NCBI GenBank assembly: GCA_963759115.1
Contig: CAVWXT010000006.1
Coordinates: 868,001-932,000, forward strand
Direction: 5' to 3'
DNA: 64,000 bases
Source of the DNA: CAVWXT01 sp963759115
GTDB taxonomy: Bacteria > Planctomycetota > Planctomycetia > Pirellulales > Thermoguttaceae
Positions 9,969-20,922 of the stretch are shown here, in pieces. The notes under the pieces were generated by a model that saw only the letters and a program-made list of their open reading frames with translations, did not search any database and had not been told where the DNA came from. Both the position numbers and the translations under genes were made by a program. The stretch's first letter is position 1. Each line of letters begins with the position of its first letter.

Positions 9969-10023
9969 AGTGCAACGGTGACGTAAAAACGCAACACTGG
10001 CGCGATGCGTTGCGTGGATGCGA

Positions 10024-10065
10024 GGACTTTGGACTTGGGTCTTCGGACTTTGGTCTTCGGACTTC
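10024..10065. repeat. Short imperfect direct repeat array
   Basis: Three imperfect copies of a unit close to GGACTTTGGTCTTC stand head to tail between the SHD1 gene and the ISKra4-like element. They are too short and too few for CRISPR. No function can be read from them. Confidence 0.6.
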
Positions 10066-10078
10066 GTCGCAAAGCCCG

Positions 10079-11949
10079 TCACAGCGTGATCGTACTCGGT
10101 TGGCTGTTGTCCGTAGCGAAGGGGCCGGTATTGAGTTGGACGAACACCTGGAACTCGCCTTTGAGGTCGGATGGTACTTGCCACAAGTACCGGCAGGTGA
10201 AACCTCAGCCATACTCGAACACGCCTTGGTGAACGGTCTTCCCGTCCATGTCTTTGACCATGAAATGCGGTTGCGGCGGCCGGGTCCCCTTGACGTAGCA
10301 ACTCGTACACTGCTCGCCCGCGGCGCCGACGATCGCCAACGACAGGGCGACCTTGCTGGCATCGACCCGCCGCCCCGTGACGACCGCGCGAAACGGCGCC
10401 CGAAGTTGAGCGCGGCCGTCTCTCCCGCGCCGACGCTCACCGCAGGAGGGCTTTGGGCAAACGTGGCCGCCAACGCCGTGCGCGAACCGCCCGTGAAGCC
10501 GGTGGCGTCGATGGTGTAGTTGGCCAAGGTCCAGCGGCCCTCGGGCAAAGGAACCTTCTGGTCTTTCATGCCGGCCAGCAGCACGGCCCCGTAGTCCTCG
10601 CTGACGAGCAGAGCGCGGTACGCGAGGCTCGAATTCACGACGCTTCCCATGGCAACTTTGGCGGGGTCGAGCTTCAGCCGGTCGCCCGCAGGGGTGACTT
10701 CCATCCGGTAGAAATCCTTGCCGATGCAGATCATCTTGCCCATGAAATACCGGTCGCTGCCCATGGTCGCGTCGGCCGAAAGCTGATCCTTGGGGTTCGG
10801 ATTCACCAGGAGCAGATCGCTCGTGCCGCCGCTCAGGGCAGACCGCAGGGAGACGACGTCGTCAAACCGCCCGTTGCTGTTGCGATCCAGCAGCACCAGT
10901 CTCGTGCGTTTCCTTCCTTGCGTGACGTACCCCTCCCGGACCGCCGCCGAGTACAACGATACGGTCGTGTAGGAGGCGGCGGAAGACTGTTGGGAGATCG
11001 AGCTTAGCAGAAACGCGTATTCGACAGGTTTTCCCTCGACGTCGAGGTCAATGTCGACTCGCGGGAACTGCGATTGCGACAGGCCCGGAGTCGGGCAATT
11101 GACTTCGGCGGCCGAAATCGGCTTGTCGTCCGTCAGATCGCCGTTGCCGTTGGCGTCGAAGTACAGCCGATTGTAGCCCTTGGGGTCGGTCCCCACGGCA
11201 TCCAGGGCCAGACCGTAGCGGCGGGAGCCGAGCGTCACCACCCCACGGAAAGGACGCGGAGCGTTGTATTTGGGCTCCTTGTGGACGATGCGGGCAAACG
11301 CCGCGTCGATGGCGACAGCGGATTGGCCGGGCTGCGCGTAGAGCATCTGCGGCGTGGTGAGCCGAAGCACGTAATCCGCCGGCACGTCGGCCTTGTTGCG
11401 GGACTTCTTCTTGGACGGATCCAGCCGCAGCAACTTCATGGAAATGTCCTGGGCGCCCATCACCCCGGCGGGCTCCTCGGCGACCGTCGTCTTGCTTTCC
11501 GCTTCCTCTTCGCGCAGCCGGCGCACCTCGCCGGCGATCCAGCGCTGATCGGCCGCGCTGAGCAGCTTGACGTCGACGGAAATCTCGCTGCCGTCCAGTT
11601 TGCGGAGTTGGGCGTGGTTCTCCGAGTACCCCAGGAATTCGGCAAGCGTGGTGAACTTGCCATTCTTGCTCTTCCACTCGCGGTACTCGGCCCCCGGACG
11701 CAACTGCTCCTCTTCCACTCCGGGGAATTGGCCCTTGATGTACTGCCGATCTTCGGCGCTCAGCGAGACCAGGGGCACTTCCACCACCGTGCCATCGGTC
11801 TTCTTCAGTTGGGCCTTTCCGTCGTTGAAATCGAGCAGCTCGGCCTCGGTGGTGAAACGGCCGTTGCTGCTCGTCCAAGTCCTGGGGGCCGCGAAGGAAA
11901 CGGATCCGAAGAGCGCGACGACCACGGGAATTGTCAGCAAACGCTTCAT
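10079..11949 (-). CDS. Secreted SHD1-domain protein with in-frame UGA (candidate selenoprotein)
   Basis: The start MKRLLTIPVVVALFGSVSFA at 11949 is a signal peptide. Two tandem SHD1-like domains follow, each beginning RTWTSSNGRFTT or YREWKSKNGKFTT. The middle part has Ca-binding-like loops FDANGNGDLTDD and DRNSNGRFDD. A lost G near 10418 (NFG/APF) shifts the frame. In the restored frame the C-terminus has CTSC, then VFEYG-UGA-GFTC and 41 more coding-like residues before a UGA stop at 10081-10079. The internal UGA (10207-10205) is followed by a perfect 8-bp hairpin, and the gene lies downstream of selA and selB on the same strand. Reading UGA as Sec would give a U-x3-C pair next to a CxxC. The alternatives are a true stop at UGA or a miscalled Trp/Cys codon. 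Confidence 0.7.
10173..10191 (-). promoter_or_regulatory. Candidate bacterial SECIS hairpin
   Basis: On the minus strand GGTACTTG-TGG-CAAGTACC forms a perfect 8-bp stem with a 3-base loop (or a 5-base GTGGC loop with the last pair open). It begins 13 bases after the in-frame UGA, placing the loop 21 bases downstream. Bacterial SECIS elements sit directly after UGA with the apical loop roughly 16-37 bases away and a G early in the loop. The position fits; SelB binding is inferred. Confidence 0.5.
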
Positions 11950-12026
11950 GGTTCCCCTCCTCGTCGAAAGCAAATCGGTTGAAGGGCAGATGGTGGCCAT
12001 GAACGCCATGGCCGGTTTCATTTCAC

Positions 12027-12512
12027 TCAGGTAGGGCACAGCGACGGCGCAGTGCCGCTGTAGGTTCGCTTGAGTTGGTCGCTATCAAGGCGCGTCACTC
12101 CTCCCACGGTTACTTCCCGCACGATTACCCACTCCGGCTCTGCGCGGGCCTCGAAGAACTTCTCCGTGACTTTCTCGTACCTCATGTCCAGCGGCGTGGG
12201 CAACACGGAAACGCTTTCGAACGGGTTCTCCGATTCGTTCGGCTGAGTCCTTTGTGCGGACGGCGAATGGAAAGGATCGACGTCCAACGGCGTTGCGCCA
12301 TCATCGGCCCCGGCTTCCACTTCGGCCGGCCGGTTGTCGGCGTGTTTGCGTTGTTCGGAAGGCCGTTCACTCAAACCGGACGGCACTGGAACCGCAATCG
12401 AAATCTCTCGCTCCTTCTCCTCGGCGACGATCACTACGTGGAAGAGCGATCCATAGAGGAGCGACCCGCTCCCGCCCAGCAACAGAAGGATCAGCCACAC
12501 GTCGCGTTTCAT
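12027..12512 (-). CDS. Small single-pass membrane protein, unknown function
   Basis: About 161 residues. MKRDVWLILLLLGGSGSLLYG begins a single N-terminal membrane helix (about residues 5-28), followed by a Ser/Pro/Glu-rich outer part with no recognised domain. I start it at ATG 12512; a GTG five codons upstream is possible. It lies between selB and the SHD1 gene on the same strand, so it may be co-transcribed, but nothing links it to selenium. I do not recognise a family. Confidence 0.55.
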   Translation of the reverse strand: MKRDVWLILLLLGGSGSLLYGSLFHVVIVAEEKEREISIAVPVPSGLSERPSEQRKHADNRPAEVEAGADDGATPLDVDPFHSPSAQRTQPNESENPFESVSVLPTPLDMRYEKVTEKFFEARAEPEWVIVREVTVGGVTRLDSDQLKRTYSGTAPSLCPT

Positions 12513-12745
12513 TGCTCGATCAGCCACGCCCGTTGGAGGTGGAGTGGATTCACTTCACGGAAAGCGGGCCGCAGGAGGGCATCCGGAGCAAGAGCCCCCT
12601 CACGGCTCAGCGGCCGTGCCATCCTTATCGTCCCATGTGATGTTCTGGTTGTCAATCACCCCCAATTTAGGGAAAGCGAGCGATGCGTTGGTATTTGCCG
12701 CGGCCAGAAGAGCAACGCCGGTGCGCCCGATCCACTTGGCACCGC

Positions 12746-14668
12746 CTATTCCGACGCTGAGTGCGGGGTCCTCGGATAGCGCGTATTGCCGACCCGCCGC
12801 GTAACCCCGATCCGATCCAAGTAGTCCAGCAGCGGCAGGGCAAACTTCCGCGTCGTATCGAGAAGATACTTGAACTGCACGCTCTCCAGGCGGCCTTCCT
12901 TGCGAAGATGCGCGACCAGGATTTCGCGGGCGCGGTCTACGGCCTCGCTGTGGAAAAGCAGGCCCTCTTCCACCTGGACCAGACGCCCATGCTCGCGCAG
13001 CAGGCCGAGGATCTTCTGGACCTTGTTGGAAGCTGCGCCCGTCTGCGCGCGCGACTTCTTCGTGGTCCGGGGGAGAGAAACCCTGGTCGCGAAAGAGTGC
13101 CTCGACCGCTTCCATCAGCTTGGCATCCTCATCGCCGAACGTGCTGCGATGCTCGGGCAGAGCGAGCCGCCCGTTCCTCTCGCAGAGCCGGCCCTCGGCT
13201 TTCAGACGCGCGATCAGGCCGTCGAGAACCGCCTTATCGATCGCCGTCGATTGGCGCAGTTGCTCCAACGAGAGCCCGGGGCTGTCAGGCGACTGGCGGT
13301 GGAAATTGCCGACCAGATCGAGAATCCTCTGTCCGGCCTCGCTTGCCGTATCTCGATGAACGTAACCTTTGGCGGCCAGGGAGAAGACGATCTGCGCCGT
13401 AGCGAGGTCCGCGAGGATTTCGCGCACGCGGTCGCGGGGAATCTTCGTGCGGAAGGCAATCGCGGCCTCCGTCGTGGCCAGCGACTCCGCCCTGCGCACG
13501 CAGTATTCGACGAAGCGGCGTTCGTCGCAGATCGCTTCGGCCCGTTGCTGCAGGTCGGCGTACACCTGGGGGCGGCTCCCTTTGAGCCGCCGCGGGACGG
13601 CCTCGACGATCAGGCCGCCGCCGATGGTCCGCGCCGGCGAGGAGGTCCGCAGGAGGAAATGATCGCCCGGACCGGCCACGACGGGAGTCTTCGTCTTGAC
13701 CTGGATCAGCCCCGAGGCGCCGCCCTCCATGTGGTTGCCTTTGAGCGGATAGAACATGGCGGCCACGTCGGAGGTGCCCGTGTGGAACTTTACTTCCGCT
13801 CCGCTTTTGAGGAGCAGCTTCTCGCGCGGCAGGAGCCGGAGCGAGCAGACGTACCACTGCTGCGGCGAGAAGTAGCCGGGAACGGTCAGCACGTCGCCCC
13901 GACGGATTGCGTGGTGGTCCCAGTGTCCGACGTTGAGCGCGGCGCACTGGCCGGCCATCACGGTGTCGCTGGTCTGGCCGTAGACCTCGATCCGCCGGAT
14001 CCGCCCGGTGAGGTTGTGCGGCAGGAGGACGACCTCGTCGCCCGCGCGCGGCCGCCGGAGACCGGGATGCCGGCCACCACGGTCCCGTAGCCTTGGACGG
14101 AGAACCCTCGATCCAGCGGCAGGCGAAATACGCCGTCGATCCGCCTTGGCTTGATCGCCTGCACCAGGCTCCAAAGCGACTCCAGGAACGGATCGAATCC
14201 TTCGCCGGTCACGTTGGAAATGGGGAGAATCGGCGCGCCCTCAAGAAAAGTCCCCTGGAGGAACGCGGCAACGTTGGCCCGGACGGTGTCGCGGTGCTCG
14301 GGCGCCACGCGGTCGATCTTGGTCAAGGCCACGATGCCGTGCCGAACGCCCAGCAAGGTGAGGATATCCAGGTGCTCGCGCGTCTGGGGCATCACGCCGT
14401 CGTCGGCCGCCACGACGAGGATGACGCCATCCATTCCGCTGGCGCCGGCGACCATGGTCTTGATGAAGTTCTCGTGGCCGGGCACGTCGACGATGCCGAC
14501 TTGCGTGTCGGCGATCTTGCAGGGGGCAAAGCCGAGCTCGATCGACATCCCCCGCTCTTTCTCCTCCTTCAGCCGGTCGGTGTCGCAGCCGGTGAGGCAT
14601 TTCACCAGCGCGGTCTTGCCGTGGTCGATGTGGCCGGCCGTGCCGAGCGTGATGTTGACCTGTTCCAA
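12746..14668 (-). CDS. selB: Selenocysteine-specific elongation factor SelB, two frame breaks
   Basis: Carries Sec-tRNA to the ribosome at UGA codons that have a SECIS. I start it at TTG 14668 because GGAGG lies seven bases upstream and the G1 motif AGHIDHGKT follows at once. Other GTPase motifs are DVPGHENF and ALTKID. The EF-Tu-like domains contain GYGTVVAG, and the C-terminal winged helices that bind the SECIS end in [19 protein letters not shown]. Frame breaks fall near 14045 (between domains) and 13055 (before the last winged helix); conserved residues continue on both sides. It lies 120 bases after selA on the same strand. Confidence 0.93.
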
Positions 14669-14702
14669 GCCAGTGCCTCCGCTGAGCCTACACCGCGGGT
14701 GC

Positions 14703-14754
14703 CACGGGCGGCTTGTCCACCCGTGCTTTGGCACTGCTGGACGAACCAGCAGTG
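14703..14754. repeat. Two adjacent REP-like hairpins between selA and selB
   Basis: CACTGCTGG-ACGAA-CCAGCAGTG (14732-14754) is a perfect 9-bp stem. Just beside it CACGGGCGG-CTTGT-CCACCCGTG pairs at 8 of 9 positions (about 14703-14726). They have no U-tract. They could dampen read-through from selA to selB or stabilise the message end, or be simple repeats. Confidence 0.65.
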
Positions 14755-14788
14755 GCCCCCGACACACCGTCGATCATCTAACAGACCA

Positions 14789-16209
14789 CTACTCCTGCTG
14801 CCGCTGCAATGCCTCAACGCACGCCTCGACCAGCACCTGTTCCTCGCCGTCCAGAAGCGTGCGCGGATCCATCAGCACCTCGCCCTTGTGGACGCGGGCA
14901 AACACGGGCGGGTTGTGGCGGCGAAGCCGCAAGGCAAATTCGCCCGCCTCGATGGCCGTTCGGCCTGATCGCTACCAGCCGGGTGGAGAGATTCTGCGTC
15001 GGCAAGGAACCGCTGCCCATTTGCGAAAAGCCTTCGACCGTGGTCACCACGGCCCCCGAGGTCCTCTGGCCGATTGCCTGGGCGATGCGATCGGCCTGGG
15101 CGGCGATCTCCGCCAGATTCCGGCGGAGCATCCGCAGCGTGGGCACCTCCCGCAGGGCCTGGGCCTCGTCGAGGAACAACGAGAGTGTCGCTTCCAGCAC
15201 CGCCAGGGTGAGCTTTCCCACGCGGACAATCCGGGCGAAGGGATTCTTGCGGATGGCCTGGATCAGGTCGGCCTTGCCGAGGATGATGCCGCCCTGGCTG
15301 GCGCCGATGAGCTTGTCGGCGCTGGCGGTGATCAGATCGGCGCCCGCTTGCACCGATTCTTGCAGCGTCGGCTCCTTGTCGAAGCCGAATCGAGAGAAGT
15401 CCAAGAGCGGGCCGGCGCCGACGTCGTCGATCACGACAACTCCGTGGGCATGGCCGATTCGCACCAGTTCTGCCAGCGGCACCTCGGCCGTGAACCCGGA
15501 AATCTTGTAGTTGCTCGGATGCACGCGGAGAATGGCGGCCGTGTCCGGCGTGATCGCCTTTTCATAATCTCGGGCGTGCGTCTTGTTGGTGGTCCCCACC
15601 TCGACCAGCTTCGCGCCGCTGGCGGCCATGACGTCCGGAAGGCGGAACGAGCCGCCGATCTCCACCAACTGCCCGCGGGAGACGATGACTTCCTTGCCGC
15701 GGGCGACCGTATTGAGCACGATCGACGTGGCGGCGGCGTTGTTGTTGACCACCGTGGCCGCCTCGGCCCCGGTGAGTTGCTGCAAGAGTTGTTCGATCCG
15801 CGCGTCGCGTCGGGAACGTTGGCCGGTCGTGATGTCGGCCTGCACGCAGGGAGTAGCCCGCCAGTTCCGCTTCGATCTGTCGCAGGGCCTTGGCCGGGAG
15901 CACCGCGCGGCCCAGCGCCGTGTGCAGGATGATGCCCGTGGCGTTGATCACCCGGCAATAGTGCGGCCGCTGGGCCGACTGGATGCGCCGACGTGCATCG
16001 TCCAAAATTGCTCGATGCAGGGCTTGGGGGTCAACATCCGCGAGGGGCAATTCGAGAATCCGAGCCCGAGCCTCTTCCACGGCCGCCCGGACCGAGTCCG
16101 TCAACAGTGCGTCGCGGGATTCCCGCCGTCCAGCCCTGCGACTTCGGCGTCCTGCAACAGAATCTCCACGGAGGGGATTCGGCTCAGAAGATGCTGCTTC
16201 GGCGACATG
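14789..16209 (-). CDS. selA: L-seryl-tRNA(Sec) selenium transferase, frame breaks
   Basis: A PLP enzyme that converts Ser-tRNA(Sec) to Sec-tRNA(Sec) with selenophosphate. The start at ATG 16209 reads [18 protein letters not shown], a typical SelA N-terminus. The core has [30 protein letters not shown] and the PLP lysine in [12 protein letters not shown]; the C-terminus has [11 protein letters not shown]. Frame changes occur near 16130, 15845 and 14965. The last is one extra G between codons, and all motifs lie in the right order and spacing. It is divergent from the methyltransferase at 16401 and heads selA-selB. Confidence 0.93.
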
Positions 16210-16400
16210 ACCCCCTCCTTGGCACAAGAACGGATTCTCTCTGGCCCGGCCTGATCCCAACTGAACATCGCCCCCGCATTTTACCCCTCGATCTTGTATC
16301 CCGGCAAGCCCGTCAGTAAGATGAATCACTTCTGGGGGATTCGGCTGTATGCAGCGGTACTCCCACCTTCTCCTGCTGATTTGCTGCGAGGAAGCAGTGC

Positions 16401-17260
16401 ATGAGCACCACCAACATCGGCCTTCGCGACGTTCAAGGCGTCTACAGCGGGCCGGAGGGCCAGTTGTGGGAACTGGTGATGGGCCAGCAGATCCACATCG
16501 GCGGCTTGCAGCTCGTCGATGGAGCTGGCCGAGAAGGCCGGCATCGGGCCGGGCATGACCGGCGTCGATCTCTGTTGCTGCAACGGCGCCGGGATGCGGT
16601 TCCTCGTCCGCTTCCGCAACGTGGCGATCGGATGCACGGCGTCGATGCCACCGAGACCGTCGTCGAACTGGGGCGTCGCCGCTGCGAGGCCGAGGGGCTC
16701 GCCGACCGGATCACCTTCACGCTGGCCGACGCCTGCCAGACGGCCTGCCCGGCGCCAGCGCCGATTTCGTCTGGGGCGAAGACGCCTGGTGCTACGTGGT
16801 CGACAAGAAGCGGCTGATCGCCGAGGCCGTGCGGCTGCTGAAGCCGGGCGGCATCGTCGCCTTCACCGACTGGGTCGATGGCCGCACGGCCCTTCGCCGA
16901 CGGCGAGGCGGACCGCTATCGCACGTTCATGAAGTTCCCCAACACGCTCACCTCGACGGCTATGCCGCGCTGTTGGCCGACAGCGGCTGCGAGGTGTTGG
17001 TGGCGGAAGACACCGGCCAGTTCGCACCGCACGTGGACCTCTATCTCAACATGCTGAACATGCAGTTGACGTACGACGCCCTGCGGATCATCGGTTTCGA
17101 TATCGCCTTGATGGAGTCGTTGGGGGCCGAGATGAACTTCATGCGCGACCTGGCCCATGCGGGCAAGATTGCCCAGGGGCGATTCGTCGCGCGGAAGAAG
17201 CATAGAGGCGATCTGGCCACGTGCGTGGGAACCGATGGCGTCTGCGGCACGGCGATGTAG
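16401..17260 (+). CDS. SAM-dependent methyltransferase, frame breaks
   Basis: A class I fold is visible: motif I as TGVDLCCCNGAGMRFLV, acidic strand-2 residue in MHGVDATE, then GLADRITFTLADAC, VWGEDAWCYVVDK and LLKPGGIVAFTDW. The substrate cannot be inferred. Frame changes occur near 16513, 16632, 16745, 16890 and 16958, as extra G/C bases or single losses. It ends just before a series of dehydratase-family genes on the same strand and could belong with them. The last 15 residues after FVARKK may be an artefact of a further break. Confidence 0.75.
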
Positions 17261-17297
17261 CTCGACGCGGCCACGCGGACGTGGAACGGACATCGCA

Positions 17298-18523
17298 ATG
17301 CGGCAAGAGCATACGTGCGAACGGCTGCGACGCGAACGGCGACCGTTTCGCCTGGTTCGGCCGGATGATCGAGCACTGCTACGAGTACGCGGTGGCGGCC
17401 AAGGCGGCCGGCCGGCCGGTGGTCGGCATTCTCTGCGAGTACACGCCGCGCGAGCTGATCATGGCGGCCGGCGGCGTGCCGGTCTGCCTCTGCGGCGGCT
17501 CGGCCAAGACGATTCCGGCCGCCGAGCAGCACTTGCCCGCCAATCTCTGCCCGCTGATCAAATCCACCTACGGCTACCACGTCCTCGGCAGCAATCCGTT
17601 CCTGGAAATGGCCGACCTGGTGGTGGGCGAGACGACCTGCGACGGCAAGAAGAAGATGTACGAGCTGATGGCCGAATCCCGGCCGATGTACGTCCTCGAA
17701 TTGCCGCACAAATCGGCGACCGCGACGCCCTCGAATACTGGGTTCGGGAACTGCGAGCGAGTTTCGGGCGTTCCTGTCGAAGCGTTTCGCCACGGACGTT
17801 ACCGACGACAAGATCCGCGAGGCGATCCGGCCTGCTGAACCGCGAGCGGCGTCTGCGGCGCGAGTTGGCGGCGCTGATGAAATCCGACCGCCCGCCGCTG
17901 CTCGGCCGGCAACTGCTGGACTGCAAGAGCAGCATTTGGGCCATGCCCGCGGCGCTGCAACAGTATGAGACGCGTGCTCGAAGCCTTCGTGCAGCTGCGG
18001 CGACAGATCGCGCGACAAGCGCCGCCGAGCTGCCTCGGCCAACTCGCAACGGCGACCGGCGGTGCGCGTCCTGATGACCGGCGTGCCGATGGTCCACGGC
18101 GCGGAGCGGGTGCTGGATATCGTCGAGCAGAGCGGCGGGCTGGTGGTCGCCATGGAAAACTGCACGGGCCTGAAGCCGCTGCTGGAAGACGTGGACGAGG
18201 CGGCGGCCGATCCGCTCTGCGCCTTGGCCGAGAAATACTTCCACCTGCCCTGTTCCGTGATGACGCCCAACGACCGCCGGCTCGACATCCTCGGCCAACT
18301 GGCGGCCGACTATCGGGCGGAGTGCGTCGTCGAATTGGTCTGGCAGGCGTGCCTCACCTACGACGTGGAATCGCACCGCGTCCGCCGTTTCGTCGAGGAG
18401 CAGTTGGGGCTGCCGTATCTGCACATCGAGACCGACTACTCGCCCTCCGACTCGACGCGGATCGCCCTGCGCGTCGAGGCCCTGTTGGAGACGGTCCGCG
18501 GCCAGCGGTCCGTTCGAACATGA
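17298..18523 (+). CDS. 2-hydroxyacyl-CoA dehydratase family protein, double-cubane reductase type, frame breaks
   Basis: About 400 residues. After an extra C near 17340 the ATG at 17298 joins RFAWFGRMIEHCYEYA. The motifs LCEYTPRELIMAAGG, NLCPLIKSTYGY and VVGETTCDGKKKMYE, and later MENCTGLKP, resemble the double-cubane-cluster reductase branch more than classical HgdB. In that family the cysteines hold iron-sulfur clusters, and an ATPase activator donates low-potential electrons; that partner is encoded at 20923. Several further frame breaks lie between 17700 and 18060. The substrate is unknown. Confidence 0.75.
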
Positions 18524-18566
18524 AGCTGCCTGCAACCGGTGGTCGCAGCGCCGTCTGCCACAGCCC

Positions 18567-19510
18567 ATGAAGACCATCGCCTACAGCAGTCCGTTCGTTC
18601 CCGCCGGAATGGATTGCGGCCCACGGCTTGCGGCCGCACCGGCTGCGGCTGCGCGCGGCGCGAGCCGGCCGCTGTCGTCACCCGCGGCGTCTGTCCTTAT
18701 GCCGGGGCGTTGATGCGACGCGGCGCTCGCGGGGCATCGACGCCGTCGGCGCTTGGTGTTGACGACCGTCTGCGATCAGATGCGGTATGCCGCCGCGCTG
18801 CTGGAGAGTCGCGGCCGCTCGCCCGGTCTTTCTGCTGAACGTGCCTTCCACGTGGCAGACGGCCGCGGCAGCGCCAACTCTATCTCGACGAACTTCGCCG
18901 GCTGGGCCGATTTCTTCGTGGGGCTGGGCGGCAAAGCTCGCCGGCCGACGCGGAATTGTCGCGAGTCGATGCTCGCATTACGATCGCGAGCGCCATAGGA
19001 GAAAGTCAACGCCGGGGAGTTGACAGCCCCTGGAGCGTGCCGACCGCCAGACTGCCGTCGATGGCATCCCGCTGGCCATTCTCGGCGGTCCGCTGTTGGA
19101 GACCGACGACGCGTTCTTCGACTTGTCGAGCAGATCGGCGGCCGCGTGGTGCTCGACGCCACGGAGGGCGGCCGAGCGGACGTTGCCGCGGCCGTTCGAT
19201 CCGGCGCGGCTCGCCGTCCGACCCGCTGCGAGAACTGGCCGACGCCTATTTCGACGGCGATTCCCGACGCCTTTCGCCGGCCCAACAGCCGGCTCTACGA
19301 GTGGCTGGGCCGCGAGTTGGCCGCCCGGCAGGTGCGCGGGAATCATCTTCCGGCGCTACGTTTGGTGCGACCTCTGGCACGCCGAGTTGCAGCGATTGAA
19401 ACAGTGGAGCCCGGTGCCGGTGTTGGAAATCGACGTCGGCCCCGACGACACCGGCGCCGCCCAACCGCGTGCAAGGGCGAATCGAAGCCTTCCTGGAAAT
19501 GCTCAAGTGA
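18567..19510 (+). CDS. 2-hydroxyacyl-CoA dehydratase family subunit (about 310 residues), frame breaks
   Basis: Starts MKTIAYSSPFVPAEW once an extra G near 18600 is removed. Cluster-ligand cysteines appear in TRGVCPYAGAL, TTVCDQMRYAA and RRYVWCDLWHAE, the three positions expected for this family. The end LEMLK-TGA overlaps the GTG start of the next gene, showing tight translational coupling. At least eight frame changes break the raw sequence, but the pieces align end to end. It likely pairs with the next gene as a two-subunit enzyme. Confidence 0.75.
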
Positions 19511-20908
19511 ACTGACCAGCCCCGCAAGATCACGTTTGCCGAGTGGGACGCGCGGTACGCCGAACTGCGCGGCTGCCGGACTGCGCGAGCCCGACTACGG
19601 CGGACCGCTGCGCCGGCACGTCGACAGACGGCGATCGGCGACTGCTGAAGCTGCGGATGGACAATTCGGCCGCCGCGCTGCGGCTGTGGAACTTCCTGCT
19701 CTCGGAAGAAGACCGCCTGCGCCGCAGCGTGGCCGAGGGCAAGAAGCTCGTCGGCACGATGAAGGACCTCGGCACCGTGCCGGTCATGGCCTACTCGTTC
19801 GACAATCTCGTGGCCTTCTATCCCGACGGCGCGTGGTGGCTGCCCTGCGTGTTGGAGGGCGGCGGCGGGCTGCTGGAAATCGCCGACTCGCTGGGCATCG
19901 ACGATTCGTTCTGCCCGGTCCGGGCGATGCTCGGCGCGTTTGTGCGCCGGAACCGCTTTCCGATTCCCGGCCTGCTGACGTGCAGCGTCGGGGCGACCTG
20001 CGACGACTTCTCGGCGATTGCCCAGCGGCTGGAGTCGCTGGGCTTTCCGATCCTGTGGTGGGAAATTCCGCACCGCCGCCGGCCCGACCGCGACGAAGCG
20101 GCCGTCGAACTGCCCGGCGGCTTCCGGCGCCGGCCGAGCAGGTCGCGTTCGTGAAATCGGAACTCGAGCGCGTGCGGCAGGCGCTGGAGACGTATGCCGG
20201 ACAGCCGCTCGGACGACGAGCGGCTTTCGGCCGGCATCGCCCGGGCCAACCAGGTGCGCAGCAGTCTGGCCGAACTGCGGCAACTCTGCCTTCACCGCCG
20301 ATCCGTGCCCCTTGCCGGCGCTGGAAATGCTGATTGCCGAGATGCTTGCGATCCATTTCTGTTCCGATCATAATGAGACGCTCGGCGTGTTGGCGGAACT
20401 GCTGGAGGAGGTCCGCCGCCGGGTTCAAGCCGGCGTCGGCGTGCTGCCGGCCGACGCCGTGCGCGTCTTCTGGGTGAATCCGGTGGCCGATCTGCGCGTG
20501 ATGAACCTGTTGGAAGACGTCGGCGGCCGGGTGTGCGGCACCGACTACATGTTCTGCCACGCCCTGGATCCGATTCCCACCGACCTGCCGCCGCTGGAGG
20601 CCCTGGCGCGGATGGCCCTGGCCGACCCGATGGTCGGTTCGGCCGTGGACCGGGCGGAGCGGATTTGCGCGGACATCCGCCGCTTCGGCGCCGAGGCGGT
20701 GGTGATTTCGCGCATCCCCGGCGCCAGCCACTGCGCCATGGAGGCGGCGGTGATCGGCGAGGTGGTCCGCGGCCGAGATCGACGTTCCGGTGGTGGAAAT
20801 CGAAGTGCCGCCGGTGACCGACGCGATGGAGCCGACCCTCCGCACGCGGCTGGAAGCATTGGTCGAAACGGTCGAGAGCGTCCGCAAGCAAAGCCGCAGA
20901 CCGGTGAG
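19507..20908 (+). CDS. 2-hydroxyacyl-CoA dehydratase family subunit (about 460 residues), frame breaks
   Basis: I start it at GTG 19507, overlapping the previous stop; one extra base near 19513 is then needed to reach KITFAEWDARYAELR. The best-preserved part runs from LKLRMDNSAAALRLW through PVMAYSFDNLVAFYPDG, TCSVGATCDD and GTDYMFCHALDP to the C-terminal Rossmann-like half. Cys residues fall where family members bind a 4Fe-4S cluster. The exact 3' end is blurred by a break near 20770; I place it shortly before the activator start. It should be the partner of the 18567 gene. Confidence 0.7.
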
Positions 20909-20922
20909 TCGCGCATTAGTCG

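Noticed and set aside
10024..10065. CRISPR array
   Set aside because: Units are too short and touch one another without spacers. No cas gene is present in the window.
9946..12039. Uninterrupted minus-strand frame as the whole SHD1 gene
   Set aside because: Past about 10418 that frame becomes Arg/Ser-rich nonsense and enters the ISKra4-like repeat. The coding-like sequence continues in another frame to 10079.
12600..12745. Extension of the selB frame to 12600
   Set aside because: In the frame that carries the last winged helix, SelB stops at 12746. The extension belongs to another frame and lacks family character.
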